64,000 bases of DNA from assembly GCA_963662155.1 (NCBI GenBank), contig OY759266.1, forward strand, positions 2,399,139 to 2,463,138, given 5' to 3'. Positions 44,699 through 58,900 of this stretch are shown piece by piece. Position numbers and translations under genes: made by a program. A model generated the notes under the pieces. It saw nothing but the letters and a program-made list of their open reading frames with translations. It was not told the DNA's origin and did not search any database. Each line of letters starts with the position of its first letter. Positions within the stretch are counted from its first letter, which is position 1. Source of the DNA: Lamellibrachia columna (Eukaryota > Annelida > Polychaeta > Sabellida > Siboglinidae).

Positions 44699-45062
44699 CA
44701 TGGAGCAACATGTCATACTAATATTACACACTCACTAGATTGATGGTAGAAAGTAGGGTAAGCATGGAGCAACATGTCATACTAATATTACACACTCACT
44801 AGATTGATGGTAGAAAGTAGGGTAAGCATGGAGCAACATGTCATACTAATATTACACACTCACTAGATTGATGGTAGAAAGTAGGGTAAGCATGGAGCAA
44901 CATGTCATACTAATATTACACACTCACTAGATTGATGGTAGAAAGTAGAGTAAGCATGGAGCAACATGTCATACTAATATTACACACTCACTAGATTGAT
45001 GGTAGAAAGTAGGGTAAGCATGGAGCAACATGTCATACTAATATTGCACACTCACTAGATTG
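44699..45062. repeat. 64-bp minisatellite, about 5.7 near-identical copies
   Basis: Unit CATGGAGCAACATGTCATAC, TAATATTACACACTCACTAG, ATTGATGGTAGAAAGTAGGG, TAAG. It directly follows the 53-bp array. Confidence 0.94.
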
Positions 45063-45489
45063 GTATCACAGTAGGTCATTTTAGCCCATGGGGGCGTTCA
45101 TTTGAGAAATAGCAAATCGATTATGAAATTGACTTCGCTTGATTACCATGGCCTACAGTTTGGTATTTTCCTGCACACCAAAGGTGAAAATTCCCCTAGA
45201 TATTAACTTTCTGAAAACAATCAATTGATAAATGTCTGAAGTGATAATAGTTTCTGTTTCTTCAGTCACAGCAAACAATCACATGGAAATAAAACATGAT
45301 CAGTTGAAAATTCATATTCAAATTTGTATGATTATGGTGAGCAATTTGTTACAGAACATTTGCCAAATGTTTCATTTTACCAGATTTCTTGACAAAGAGA
45401 AAGTGTTATTCTGAGGCATGGATTATTGTTTCTAGTCAACAGGATTCATAGCACTGTCGATGTTTCTGTCTTGGAGACAAGTGCCATCC

Positions 45490-46988
<1,499 letters not shown>

Positions 46989-47393
46989 ACTTCGCTATTC
47001 AGTCAGACGTGTTGTCGTCCGCAAAGCTGGCAACGTTCGTAATCTGCAACGTAAGACGTAGTTCCGAATATGTACTTATTATCGCTCACCTACCTTTCGG
47101 CATTTATTCGCAACTACGTATGAAACTCGGAAGCGTCTTTACCCTTCTACGAATGCGGTTTCTAGCAGACATTTAATTCAGTAACTGTCTCTAGTTTCAG
47201 TGGTCATGCTGGCGAACGAAACAAAACAAAATTAATAAATAGAATAAAACAAAAAGATTAATTTGTTTAAGTAGTAACTATGGAGACAAACTCGTGCTCA
47301 TACTCACCAGATGGCGGGAGTAATGGACTGACATTGTCCGCGAGAGGGCGTCACTCCTAACAGCATCCTCCAGCTGAGTGCCTTTTGGAAACG
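46989..47393. promoter_or_regulatory. Bidirectional promoter between UPF0728 and CRYM
   Basis: The 405-bp gap must carry both 5' UTRs and promoters. Visible motif fits: an RFX X-box-like GTAACTATGGAGAC (47274-47287, one mismatch to RYYNYYWWRRNRAC), a YY1-like CCAGATGGCGGGAG (47307-47320) and a CTCF-core-like CCGCGAGAGGGCG (47338-47350). No TATA box is evident near either start. Motif fits alone do not prove binding. Confidence 0.55.
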
Positions 47394-47560
47394 ATGTCGG
47401 GTGTTCCGCGTATCATAGCAGCGCCGGACGTTTACAAACTCCTCAGTCCGAAAGACCTACTGCCGGTGATTGAAAAGGCACTTGGGAATTATTCTATGGG
47501 CCACGATGGAGGCGTCATTCAGCCTGTTAGGACTGTTGTGCCGATTGACAAATATCACGG
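47394..47560 (+). CDS. CRYM: CRYM exon 1 (residues 1-55)
   Basis: ATG at 47394 gives the family N-terminus; exits after GG of Gly56; donor GTAACT. Confidence 0.92.
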
Positions 47561-49872
47561 GTAACTATTACTACTAGTACTACGCTCTTCGGCTTCGCCG
47601 CTTCGGTCTTGACGCGCCCCGGTTGCCTGCATAGACATATTATAGGCGGCAAAGGTGACTAGCTGTCAGACTGGAACTGACTGCACTGTCAGACTGGAAC
47701 TGACTGCACTGTCAGACTGAAACTGACTGCACTGTCAAGACTGAAACTGACTGCACTGTCACACTGCTGGAATTGACTGTACTGTCAGGAACTGAATGCA
47801 CCATCACACTGTGGAACTGACTGCACTGTCAGATTGTGGAACTGACTGCGCCGTCAGACTGTGGAACTGACAGCACCATCAGATTGTGGAACTGACTGCG
47901 CTGTCAAACTGTGGAACTGACTGCACTGTCAGACTGTGGAACTGACTGCACTGTCAGACTGTGGAACTGACTGCACTGTCAGACTGTGGAACTGACTGCA
48001 CCATCAAACTCTGGAACTGGCTGCACTCTCAGACTGGAACTGTCAGACTGTGCAGTTAACTGCACCAACAAACTTTGGAACTTACTGCACTGTCAGACTG
48101 TGGAACTGACTGCACTGTCAGACTGTGGAACTGGCTGCACTGTCAGACTGTGGAACTGGCTGCACTGTCAGACTGTGGAACTGGCTGCACTGTCAGACTG
48201 TGGAACTGGCTGCACTGTCAGACTGTGGAACTGGCTGCACTGTCAGACTGTGGAACTGGCTGCACTGGCAGACTGTGGAACTGGCTGCACTGTCAGACTG
48301 TGGAACTGGCTGCACTGTCAGACTCTGGAAGGAAAGTAGACACCATGGAATAATGTCTACTTCTTGCATGTGTCACTACAGGTTCCTTGGAGTGATGTCA
48401 GCCTACAGTGGGAGAGATGAAGCCTTGGCAGTCAAACTGGTGTCGGTGTACCCTGAAGCAAAGACCGGGGCGACCCACCAAGCCTGGGTGATGATGTTTA
48501 ACCCTCTTAATGGAAACCTCACAGCTGTAAGTGAAGTACCACTGATGCACTGTCAGACTGTTGAACTGATGGACTTTTGTTTATACAGAGCAGGGTTGTC
48601 TTCAATTGTAATTTGTAATTAAGTACATTTTCAGTGTAGTCGATTTTTAGAACACAGTTGTAATTGAGTTTTATGAGGCTTTGTAGTAGACCATTGTATT
48701 TGAACCCTCCCTGACAGCCACGTTCCTAAATGTACAGTTAAGAAATAAGCACCTCGTCTTGTGAGGATCTTTGAAACAGATGCCAGCACATCAGAAAGTG
48801 ACACATCAATCTTCTATTGCCTTCATAAGATTATCTTGCCTGAGAATGTTCCTGCAGCTTCAGGAAAGTGAATTTAGTTACAGCTGACTATGATGTAACT
48901 AGGCCACTGATGCAGGGTAGAGTACAAACAACCACATATATTATATTGTTCTGACTTATTTCTTGGACAGACCATCTGACACACCACACCACACCACGCC
49001 ATTGTTCTGGACCAAGACCACATCATCAAATATGACAGCATTAGTTTATAGATGGCTGCATTTGTACCAGTTAGTTTTACCTATAATTATGCAGTAAAGA
49101 TTTGATTGATGAATATGTTATGTGTACTTTGCATTGTTGTCCTGTCATTGTTGAGGAATTTTACTTGACTAAGTGTTAACAAGTCAGACCAAAAACACTT
49201 GTTATAAAAAAGGTGGACTTTTGTATTTCTGGTTGCAGCATACAAATATGCGTACGTAGCAACCCTCTACAATATTAACAATCTAAGACCAAATTTCACG
49301 TTTTTCAAGCACTATTATTTTCACTGCTAATTACCAAATCCTCTAAAAAGCTAGTCCGTTGTAAATTGTTAGGAAATAATGTAAATAGGTCCATCATCAA
49401 GTATAAATTCAGTGTCCCACCTTTTCTTCATATAAATGATCCAGGAAATGATCCAGCCATTCAGGTTCAGTCTGTCACTTGGTTTCAGTATTACCATTTA
49501 AATCAGTAAAACATCTGATTCAGTAAAGAAATTAAATTCAGGAATTTTAGTAGTCCACTATAATTATTAAACTATGTAGATTCCGTAAATTAATTGGATC
49601 AAGAATAAAGTAGATTCATTAAATTATTTAGACTCAGACAATTAATCAGACCAGCACTCTTCCTTTCAGTCAAGGCACCATCTAAACCCACAGTTGCCCT
49701 GGGTAACCCCGTACAATTGTCTCTATTAACTTCTTCCCAGCACTGCCTTGACTCCACGGTAAGTCATTTAAATCAAGTAAGTGTCACATTATTAAAGGTA
49801 GGTAGGACATATGGCAGGGCGTAAAAATATAAAATATTCTTCCAGTATATTGAAAACCAAGAAGGAAGAGGA

Positions 49873-49936
<64 letters not shown>

Positions 49937-52900
49937 AAAACTCCTTACCAGCAGAAAAAGAAAATCTGGTTACATCATTCAAGGAATGTCTATTTGTAGA
50001 AATAAAACGTATTAATAAAAGAAAGCTTCTATTTGGTAAAAAAAAAAATTATAATAATATTTTTTGGCAATCATGAAATTGAATAAAAGTACAGGAACAA
50101 AGTATGCATTTGCTAAAACTGTTTTAGCAAATGCATACTGTAACCAGATTTACTTTTTCTGCTGGTATGGAGTTTTTGATATATATATTATAATTCCTCT
50201 CCCTTCTTGGTTTTCAATATACTGGAAGAATATTTTTATGCCCTGCCTTATGCCCTACCTACCTTTAATAATGTGAAACTTACTTGATTTAAAGTTTACC
50301 TACTGTGGAGCCAAGGCAGTGCCGGGAAGAAGTTAAGTAGAGACAAGTATAGTATTATCTATTAAAAAAATGTCACACATTATAAAATAAATATAATAAT
50401 TATATATGCTATTGGCTATAAAGGTACCAGTTAATAAAACAGTTTTTCGTCATGTTAAGGGGTAGCATGTACAACATTGGGTAAGGGGTAGTGTGTACAA
50501 CATTGGGTAAAGGGTAGCATGTACAACATTGGGTAAAGGGTAACATGTACAACATTGGGTAAGGGGTAGCATGTACAACATTGGGTAAGGGGTAGCGTGT
50601 ACAATATTGGGTAAGGGGTAGTGTGTACAATATTGGGTAAAGGGTAGCATGTACAACATTGGGTAAAGGGTAACATGTACAACATTGGGTAAGGGGTAGC
50701 ATGTACAACATTGGGTAAGGGGTAGCGTGTACAATATTGGGTAAGGGGTAGTGTGTACAACATTGGGTAAAGGGTAGCATGTACAACATTGGGTAAAGGG
50801 TAACATGTACAACATTGGGTAAGGGGTAGCATGTACAACATTGGGTAAGGGGTAGTGTGTACAACATTGGGTAAGGGGTAGTGTGTACAACATTGGGTAA
50901 GGGGTAGCGTGTACAACATTGGGTAAGGGGTAGCATGTACAACATTGGGTAAGGGGTAGTATGTACAACATTGGGTAAGGGGTAGTGTGTACAACATTGC
51001 ATAAGGGGTAGTATGTACAACATTGCATAAGGGGTAGTATGTACAACATTGGGTAAGGGGTAGTGTGTACAACATTGGGTAAGGGGTAGCATGTACAACA
51101 TTGGGTAAGGGGTAGTGTGTACAACATTGGGTAAGGGGTAGTGTGTACAACATTGGGTAAGGGGTAGCATGTACAACATTGGGTAAGGGGTAGTGTGTAC
51201 AACATTGGGTAAGGGGTAGTATGTACAACATTGCATAAGGGGTAGCATGTACAACATTGGGTAAGGGGTAGTGTGTACAACATTGGGTAAGGGGTAGTGT
51301 GTACAACATTGGGTAAGGGGTAGCATGTACAACATTGGGTAAGGGGTAGCATGTACAACATTGGGTAAGGGGTAGCATGTACAACATTGGGTAAGGGGTA
51401 GCATGTACAACATTGGGTAAGGGGTAGCATGTACAACATTGGGTAAGGGGTAGTGTGTACAACATTGGGTAAGGGGTAGCGTGTACAACATTGGGTAAGG
51501 GGTAGCGTGTACAACATTGGGTAAAGGGTAGCGTGTACAACATTGGGTAAGGGGTAGTATGTACAACATTGGGTAAGGGGTAGTATGTACAACATTGGGT
51601 AAGGGGTAGCATGTACAACATTGGGTAAGGGGTAGCATGTACAACATTGGGTAAGGGGTAGTGTGTACAACATTGGGTAAGGGGTAGTGTGTACAACATT
51701 GGGTAAGGGGTAGTGTGTACAATATTGGGTAAGGGGTAGCATGTACAACATTGGGTAAGGGGTAGCATGTACAACATTGGGTAAGGGGTAGCATGTACAA
51801 CATTGGGTAAGGGGTAGTGTGTACAACATTGGGTAAGGGGTAGCATGTACAACATTGGGTAAGGGGTAGTGTGTACAACATTGGGTAAGGGGTAGTGTGT
51901 ACAACATTGGGTAAGGGGTAGTGTGTACAACATTGGGTAAGGGGTAGCATGTACAACATTGGGTAAGGGGTAGCATGTACAACATTGGGTAAGGGGTAGT
52001 GTGTACAACATTGGGTAAGGGGTAGCGTGTACAACATTGGGTAAGGGGTAGCATGTACAACATTGGGTAAGGGGTAGTGTGTACAACATTGGGTAAGGGG
52101 TAGCATGTACAACATTGGGTAAGGGGTAGCGTGTACAACATTGGGTAAGGGGTAGTGTGTACAACATTGGGTAAGGGGTAGTGTGTACAACATTGGGTAA
52201 GGGGTAGCATGTACAACATTGGGTAAGGGGTAGCATGTACAACATTGGGTAAGGGGTAGTGTGTACAACATTGGGTAAGGGGTAGCGTGTACAACATTGG
52301 GTAAGGGGTAGCATGTACAACATTGGGTAAGGGGTAGCATGTACAACATTGGGTAAGGGGTAGTGTGTACAACATTGGGTAAGGGGTAGTGTGTACAACA
52401 TTGGGTAAGGGGTAGCGTGTACAACATTGGGTAAGGGGTAGCGTGTACAACATTGGGTAAGGGGTAGTATGTACAACATTGGGTAAGGGGTAGCATGTAC
52501 AACATTGGGTAAGGGGTAGCATGTACAACATTGGGTAAGGGGTAGCATGTACAACATTGGGTAAGGGGTAGCATGTACAACATTGGGTAAGGGGTAGCAT
52601 GTACAACATTGGGTAAGGGGTAGCGTGTACAACATTGGGTAAGGGGTAGCATGTACAACATTGGGTAAGGGGTAGCGTGTACAACATTGGGTAAGGGGTA
52701 GTGTGTACAACATTGGGTAAGGGGTAGGGTGTACAACATTGGGTAAGGGGTAGCGTGTACAACATTGGGTAAGGGGTAGCGTGTACAACATTGGGTAAGG
52801 GGTAGTGTGTACAACATTGGGTAAGGGGTAGTGTGTACAACATTGGGTAAGGGGTAGCATGTACAACATTGGGTAAGGGGTAGTGTGTACAACATTGGGT

Positions 52901-55900
52901 AAGGGGTAGTGTGTACAACATTGGGTAAGGGGTAGTGTGTACAACATTGGGTAAGGGGTAGCATGTACAACATTGGGTAAGGGGTAGTGTGTACAACATT
53001 GGGTAAGGGGTAGTGTGTACAACATTGGGTAAGGGGTAGTATGTACAACATTGGGTAAGGGGTAGCATGTCTCAACAATGAGGCTGAGGTTCAAATAATC
53101 CAAATGTTTTAGATTTAGTTCTATTAAATGATGATGACATCATAGGAGATGTAGAATACATTTGGAAGAAGCAACCACTGTATACTAACATTTACAATTA
53201 TATGTACAATCAAACAAAATAATTACACTAAAAGAAGAAAGTTTTACAAAAAAGCAGATTTTGATAGTATGCGGATTGAATTTTCAAATATAGATTGGAA
53301 AACCAAATTTAAGGATTCTGACAATAATGTAAACATTATTTTAACATTTAAATTTTCAAATATAGATTGAAAAACCAAATTTAAGGATTCTGACAATAAT
53401 GTAAACAAACAATTAGAAATCCTGAAGACTGAATTTTTTAAAAGAAAAATACCACAAAAAGAAATGTCTAACCACTGGAAGGGTAATTTCCCCCTGAATG
53501 CAAACACTAGAAAACTTAGTAGATGTAAAAAAAAAGATTATGGACGAAATATATGGAAACAAGAGATGTGAATAAATAACTAGAGTATTGCAAAATTAGA
53601 AACAAAGTCAGAGCCTTAACATGAAAACTACAAAAGGAGTTTGAAAGAAACTTAGCAAGTCAAACAAAAAAAGAACCCAAAAGCCTTCTCGCAACATTAT
53701 TAATCCAATCAAACCAGGAATTCAAAAATTTAACGTAGATCCAATAAATCTCAAATCCCAACCAACAACAGATGGTAGGAAAAAAACAAATATTCTTGCA
53801 ACCGACTTCGCTAGCATATTTACAACCAAAGAACCAGGGTAAATACCAACTACACCTAGAGTGAAGACTAAACCATTGATGGAAGAGTCAACAATAGCTG
53901 AAAGTAAATACCTGGTCCAGATGAGATAGGTGCCAGGCTATTGGTAGAACTATCGAAATCGATCTGTCACCCATTACAGATAATATTTGAAATGTCGATA
54001 AAAACAGCTAGTATTCCAAATGATTGGAAAGAAGAGAAAATATCAGCAATTTATAAAAAAGGAAATAAGGCATTAGCAAGCAATTATCATCCAGTAAGCC
54101 TTACAAGACTTGGAATAGTATACTATATAAATGCATAGAAAGGATCATTAGAAACTATGTTATAGAATATATGGAGGAAAATGGTCTATTTAGCCCAAAA
54201 CAATATAGTTTGTATCAGGGCATTCAACAGTCCTCCAACTTATCAAAGTTTTAGATAATTGGATCTTCGGACTCAATAACAATAATTTTATGGATTTCCA
54301 AAAAAGCTTTTGACACTGTACCACATAAGAGGTTAATAAGTAAATTGGATATATTCAACATTAGGAAGGAAACAATAAATAGGATAGAATCATTTATCTC
54401 AGATAGAAAACAAAAGATGGCTGTGAATGGAAAAGAATCCAAATGTCACAAAGTGACTTCTGGGATACCTCAGGGTTCGCATTTAGGACCACTACTATTT
54501 GTGTTATATATAAATGACTTACAAGAACTAACAAAGTCTGGTACATTTTTATTTGCAGACGACATCAAGATATTTAGAACTATTACAGAGAAAAATTACC
54601 AGGGCATCTTACAACATGACCTAAATATCTTAGAGCAGTGGAATAAAAAGTGGTTATTAAAATGTTATTCTGACAAATGCAAACACATGACTATTGGTAA
54701 AAATAATGTTGGGGCAGTCGACTATTCTATGATTGAACATTTAAAAAAATTTAAGAATCTGCAAAATGTCAAATGATCATAACTCAGAAACTATTTGAGC
54801 TACAGTCCTATGGTTTGCATGTGTGGTTACGTTGACTGGTAACATTTTGTTTGATTAAAAAATATGAGTGCAACAATATTTTCTTATTTTGATTTGAGAT
54901 AGAATGCCCCAGTTTGCACACGAGTAGATATTAATCACAAACACAAAAGTTATGGAAAACGACAAAGAACATACTTTTAGTTTTAGCTGACATTTTCTGA
55001 TGGTTGTGACAAATGGCATTTATTGTACGTCAATCGTGTTCTAATAACATGTTCAATCACTGGGAGGTACCGTGTAACTGTCGCTGCTGTAGTTTCCCGG
55101 GAAACATGGGTGACTTAACTAGCCCAGTAGCTCAACTAGCACTACCTTCCCCTACAACTTATGATATTATTGAACACACTAACAAGCTTCCATAAAAATA
55201 CTTTCTTGTTTCAGATAGTTGATGGGGAGTCAATTACAGCCATCAGGACAGGTATTGCCTCAGCCGTAGCTACAAAGGTGAATGCAGGTTCACAGTGATG
55301 CGCCTCTGAGCTTATGTTGCTATACTGCGTACATGTGGTGTGTGGCTGCTACTATCTTCTAATAATATAGGTGTACACATTTAGCCATTTATAACCATGT
55401 GTAAATGTCAGTGTGCATGTAAGCCAAGTACATCAGTGCCAAAGAATGTGCACGCATGCACGCAGAGTCGTAGACATAGGGATGTATACAAGGAGACTGA
55501 GAGGCAGGGTGTGGACGTGCTCCAGGGATGTATACAGAGAGACTGAGAGGCAGTGTGTGGATGTGCTCCAGGGATGTATACAAGGAGACTGAGAGGCAGT
55601 GTGTGGATGTGCTCCAGGGATGTATACAAGGAGACTGAGAGGCAGTGTGTGGATGTGCTCCAGGGATGTATACAAGGAGACTGAGAGGCAGTGTGTGGAT
55701 GTGCTCCAGGGATGTATACAAGGAGACTGAGAGGCAGTGTGTGGATGTGCTCCAGGGATGTATACAAAGAGACTGATGAGAGGCAGTGCGTGGATGTGCT
55801 CCAGGGATGTATACAAGGAGACTGAGAGGCAGTGTGTGGACGTGCTCCAGGGATGTATACAAGGAGACTGAGAGGCAGTGTGTGGATGTGCTCCAGGGAT

Positions 55901-58900
55901 GTATACAAGGAGACTGAGAGGCAGTGTGTGGATGTGCTCCAGGGATGTATACAAAGAGACTGATGAGAGGCAGTGCGTGGATGTGCTCCAGGGATGTATA
56001 CAAGGAGACTGAGAGGCAGTGTGTGGACGTGCTCCAGGGATGTATACAAGGAGACTGCGAGGCAGTGTCTGGACGTGCTCCAGGGATGTATACAAAGAGA
56101 CTGAGAGGCTGGGTGTGGACATGCTCCAGGGATGTATACAAGGAGACTGAGAGGCAGTGTGTGGATGTGCTCCAGGGATATATAGAATGAGACTGAGAGG
56201 CAGGGTGTGGACCTGCTCCAGGGATGTATACAAGGAGACTGAGAGGCAGTGTGTGGATGTGCTCCAGGGATGTATACAAGGAGACTGAGAGGCAGTGTGT
56301 GGATGTGCTCCAGGGATGTATACAAAGAGACTGATGAGAGGCAGTGCGTGGATGTGCTCCAGGGATGTATACAAGGAGACTGAGAGGCAGGGTGTGGACG
56401 TGCTCCAGGGATGTATACAAGGAGACTGCGAGGCAGTGTGTGGACGTGCTCCAGGGATGTATACAAAGAGACTGAGAGGCTGGGTGTGGACATGCTCCAG
56501 GGATGTATACAAGGAGACTGAGAGACAGTGTGTGGATGTGCTCCAGGGATGTATAGAATGAGACTGAGAGGCAGGGTGTGGACCTGCTCCAGGGATGTAC
56601 TGTATTCGTGCGCGCTTGGGCTGCCACACGGGGTAATTGTCTGACCCTATTATTGATATTACCGTACGTTTATACGTTGTTCGCTACTTTAATTTTACAT
56701 TGTGTGTGACAGTGAAGGTATGTGGATTATGATGTTACAACTTGGAGGTGTCTGGTTGCCTGGATTTTAGTATTTTATGTGACACCAGTTTTATATTTGC
56801 CGCCCTATCGTCAATGAACTAGAATCGTCGCCATGGTGATCGTGTACACAAGCCACCGACTACGTCAACTGTGTCAGCGTTCCACGAAATCGCTCATGCG
56901 TGTCTCCAGCGCAGTCTACTATGACCTGAAGCAACTGGGCATTTGTTACGCAATACCAACACACAGAGGGACCACTGGCAGTCAGTGTCGTCTGCTAGCG
57001 CCAGAACCAATTCCACCTATTGTGACAACGACGAGAAACTCTGTTATTAAACAAACTGGTGTAAACAATGCTAACTTGATTATTCTGACTTCGATGGAAT
57101 CGCGTAATGGGTCTACCACTGCGCGAAGCTGCTCTGATCGATCTCTTACCAGTGCTGTGACGTGTGTGCTCCTCAACACCCGATCTGTCTGTAATAAACC
57201 AGTAACAGTTAAAGAACACATGATTGATCAAAAAGCCGATTTAATGTTTCTGACCGAAACATGGTGCAAGCCAAACAAGAGTGCTGTTCTCAACGAGTTA
57301 ACCCCGCCAGGTTACAGCTTCATTGGCGAGTGCCGTTCGTCGAAGCGTGGAGGCGGTGTCGGATTGTTATATAAGTCGGCATATAAATTCCGCAAGACTA
57401 CAACCAAACGATATGACACATTTGAACATTTAGACGTTAAATCAACACAAACGTCGAGACCTGTGCGTGTTGTCATTATTTACCGACCACCTACCACCTC
57501 CGTACAGTCGTTCCTTGACGAATTCGCAAAGTACGTAAACGAAATAGTTGTTACACGGCAAGACATCCTCATTGTCGGTGACTTCAATCTTCACTGTGAA
57601 CTTAATAGTGTGCCTGGTGTAAAGTTATTGAATGACATTTTAGCAGAAAACAACTTAAAACAACATGTCACAGAACCCACACATATGAAGGGACACATGC
57701 TAGACTTGGTGATAACACGCTCATCCAGTTCAATCGTGTCGTCAACTACAGCGTACCCCAGCAGCATATCAGATCACTACAGTGTCGTTTTCCGTCTGTC
57801 GTCTGCTAGCCCAGTGTCTGCTCGTGCCGTGAAACAGCTGCGTGATTTTCGCGGACTTGATCTGGTTCGCCTCGAAACTGACCTTTCTTCGCGTCTTGCA
57901 TCAATAGATACTACTCTAGATGTGAATACCATGGCCGGCCAGTACGAGCATGCGGTCTTATCCACTATTGACTTGCATGCCCCAGTTACTCTGAGAATGA
58001 AAGCTTGCCGATGCAAGGAACCTTGGTACAATGACGACATCCATCAAGCCAGGGTATTAAGACGTGCAAACGAGAAGAGATGGAGAACAACGAAACTCGA
58101 GGTGCATCGCCAGATTTTTGTTGAGCATCAAACAGCGGTCAACAACATGATCAAGCGAGCGAAGCGTGCTCACTACGAGTCAGTGTTGTCATCACTTGAC
58201 CAGCGAACATGCTTTCGTGTGGTTAACACTCTGCTAAAGCCACCGGGAATAATTCTTCCACAATCCAGTAACACTGAAACACTGTGCAATGACTTCGCAA
58301 CCTACTTTGCAGAGAAAACACAAGGAATTAGAATGCAGATACACACAAAGCTGACCAATGATGAAGAGTATTCTTGTTGTGCTATCGACTCTGGCAGCCA
58401 AAGCCAACGTTTGTCGAACGAACTCAATCGACTGCTACCTACTAGTGAAGAGGAAATGAAAAACATCATCAGCCTATGCCCATCAAAGACATGCAGCCTG
58501 GACTCTTGCCCCACTGATCTGTTGAAGAAAACAGTTGGTGTGCACATTCCTTATCTGGTGGCAATAGTGAATAACAGCTTTAAGCAAGGACTCTTTCCGA
58601 TCACGTTGAGAACAGCAATAGTAAAACCACTTCTGAAATCCGACACTCGACAAAGACATGTTAAAGAACTACAGACCAGTGTCAAATATAGCATTCGTCG
58701 GCAAAGTCTTGGAGAAAGTTGCAGTTCGTCGTTTACTTGACCATCTCACCTTGAATGGGCTGCATGAAGAATACCAATCGGCATATAAGATGCTTCACAG
58801 TAGAGAAACAGCTCTACTGCGTGTTCAGCATGACATTGCTAGTGTACTCGACAAGAATCGTGCAATGCTGTTTGTCATGCTGGACTTATCAAGTGCATTT

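Noticed and set aside
50455..53070. Telomere-like GGGTAA repeats
   Set aside because: GGGTAA occurs once per 26-bp unit and never as a run of TTAGGG; not interstitial telomere.
50409..53103. Three overlapping minus-strand open frames of 872-889 codons with a CCTHYPLPNVVH-type repeat
   Set aside because: They occupy all three registers of one 26-bp tandem array, because the unit has no antisense stop. No domain or signal is seen, and the array is in CRYM intron 2.
54345..54776. A separate reverse-transcriptase gene
   Set aside because: Flanking frames show it is one segment of a decayed LINE with frameshifts on both sides.
55389..56629. Minus-strand open frames of 361-412 codons (HPWSTSTHCLSVSLYTSLEH-like)
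   Set aside because: By-products of the 46-bp minisatellite; the same peptides recur at 60089-60802 in the other half of the split array.
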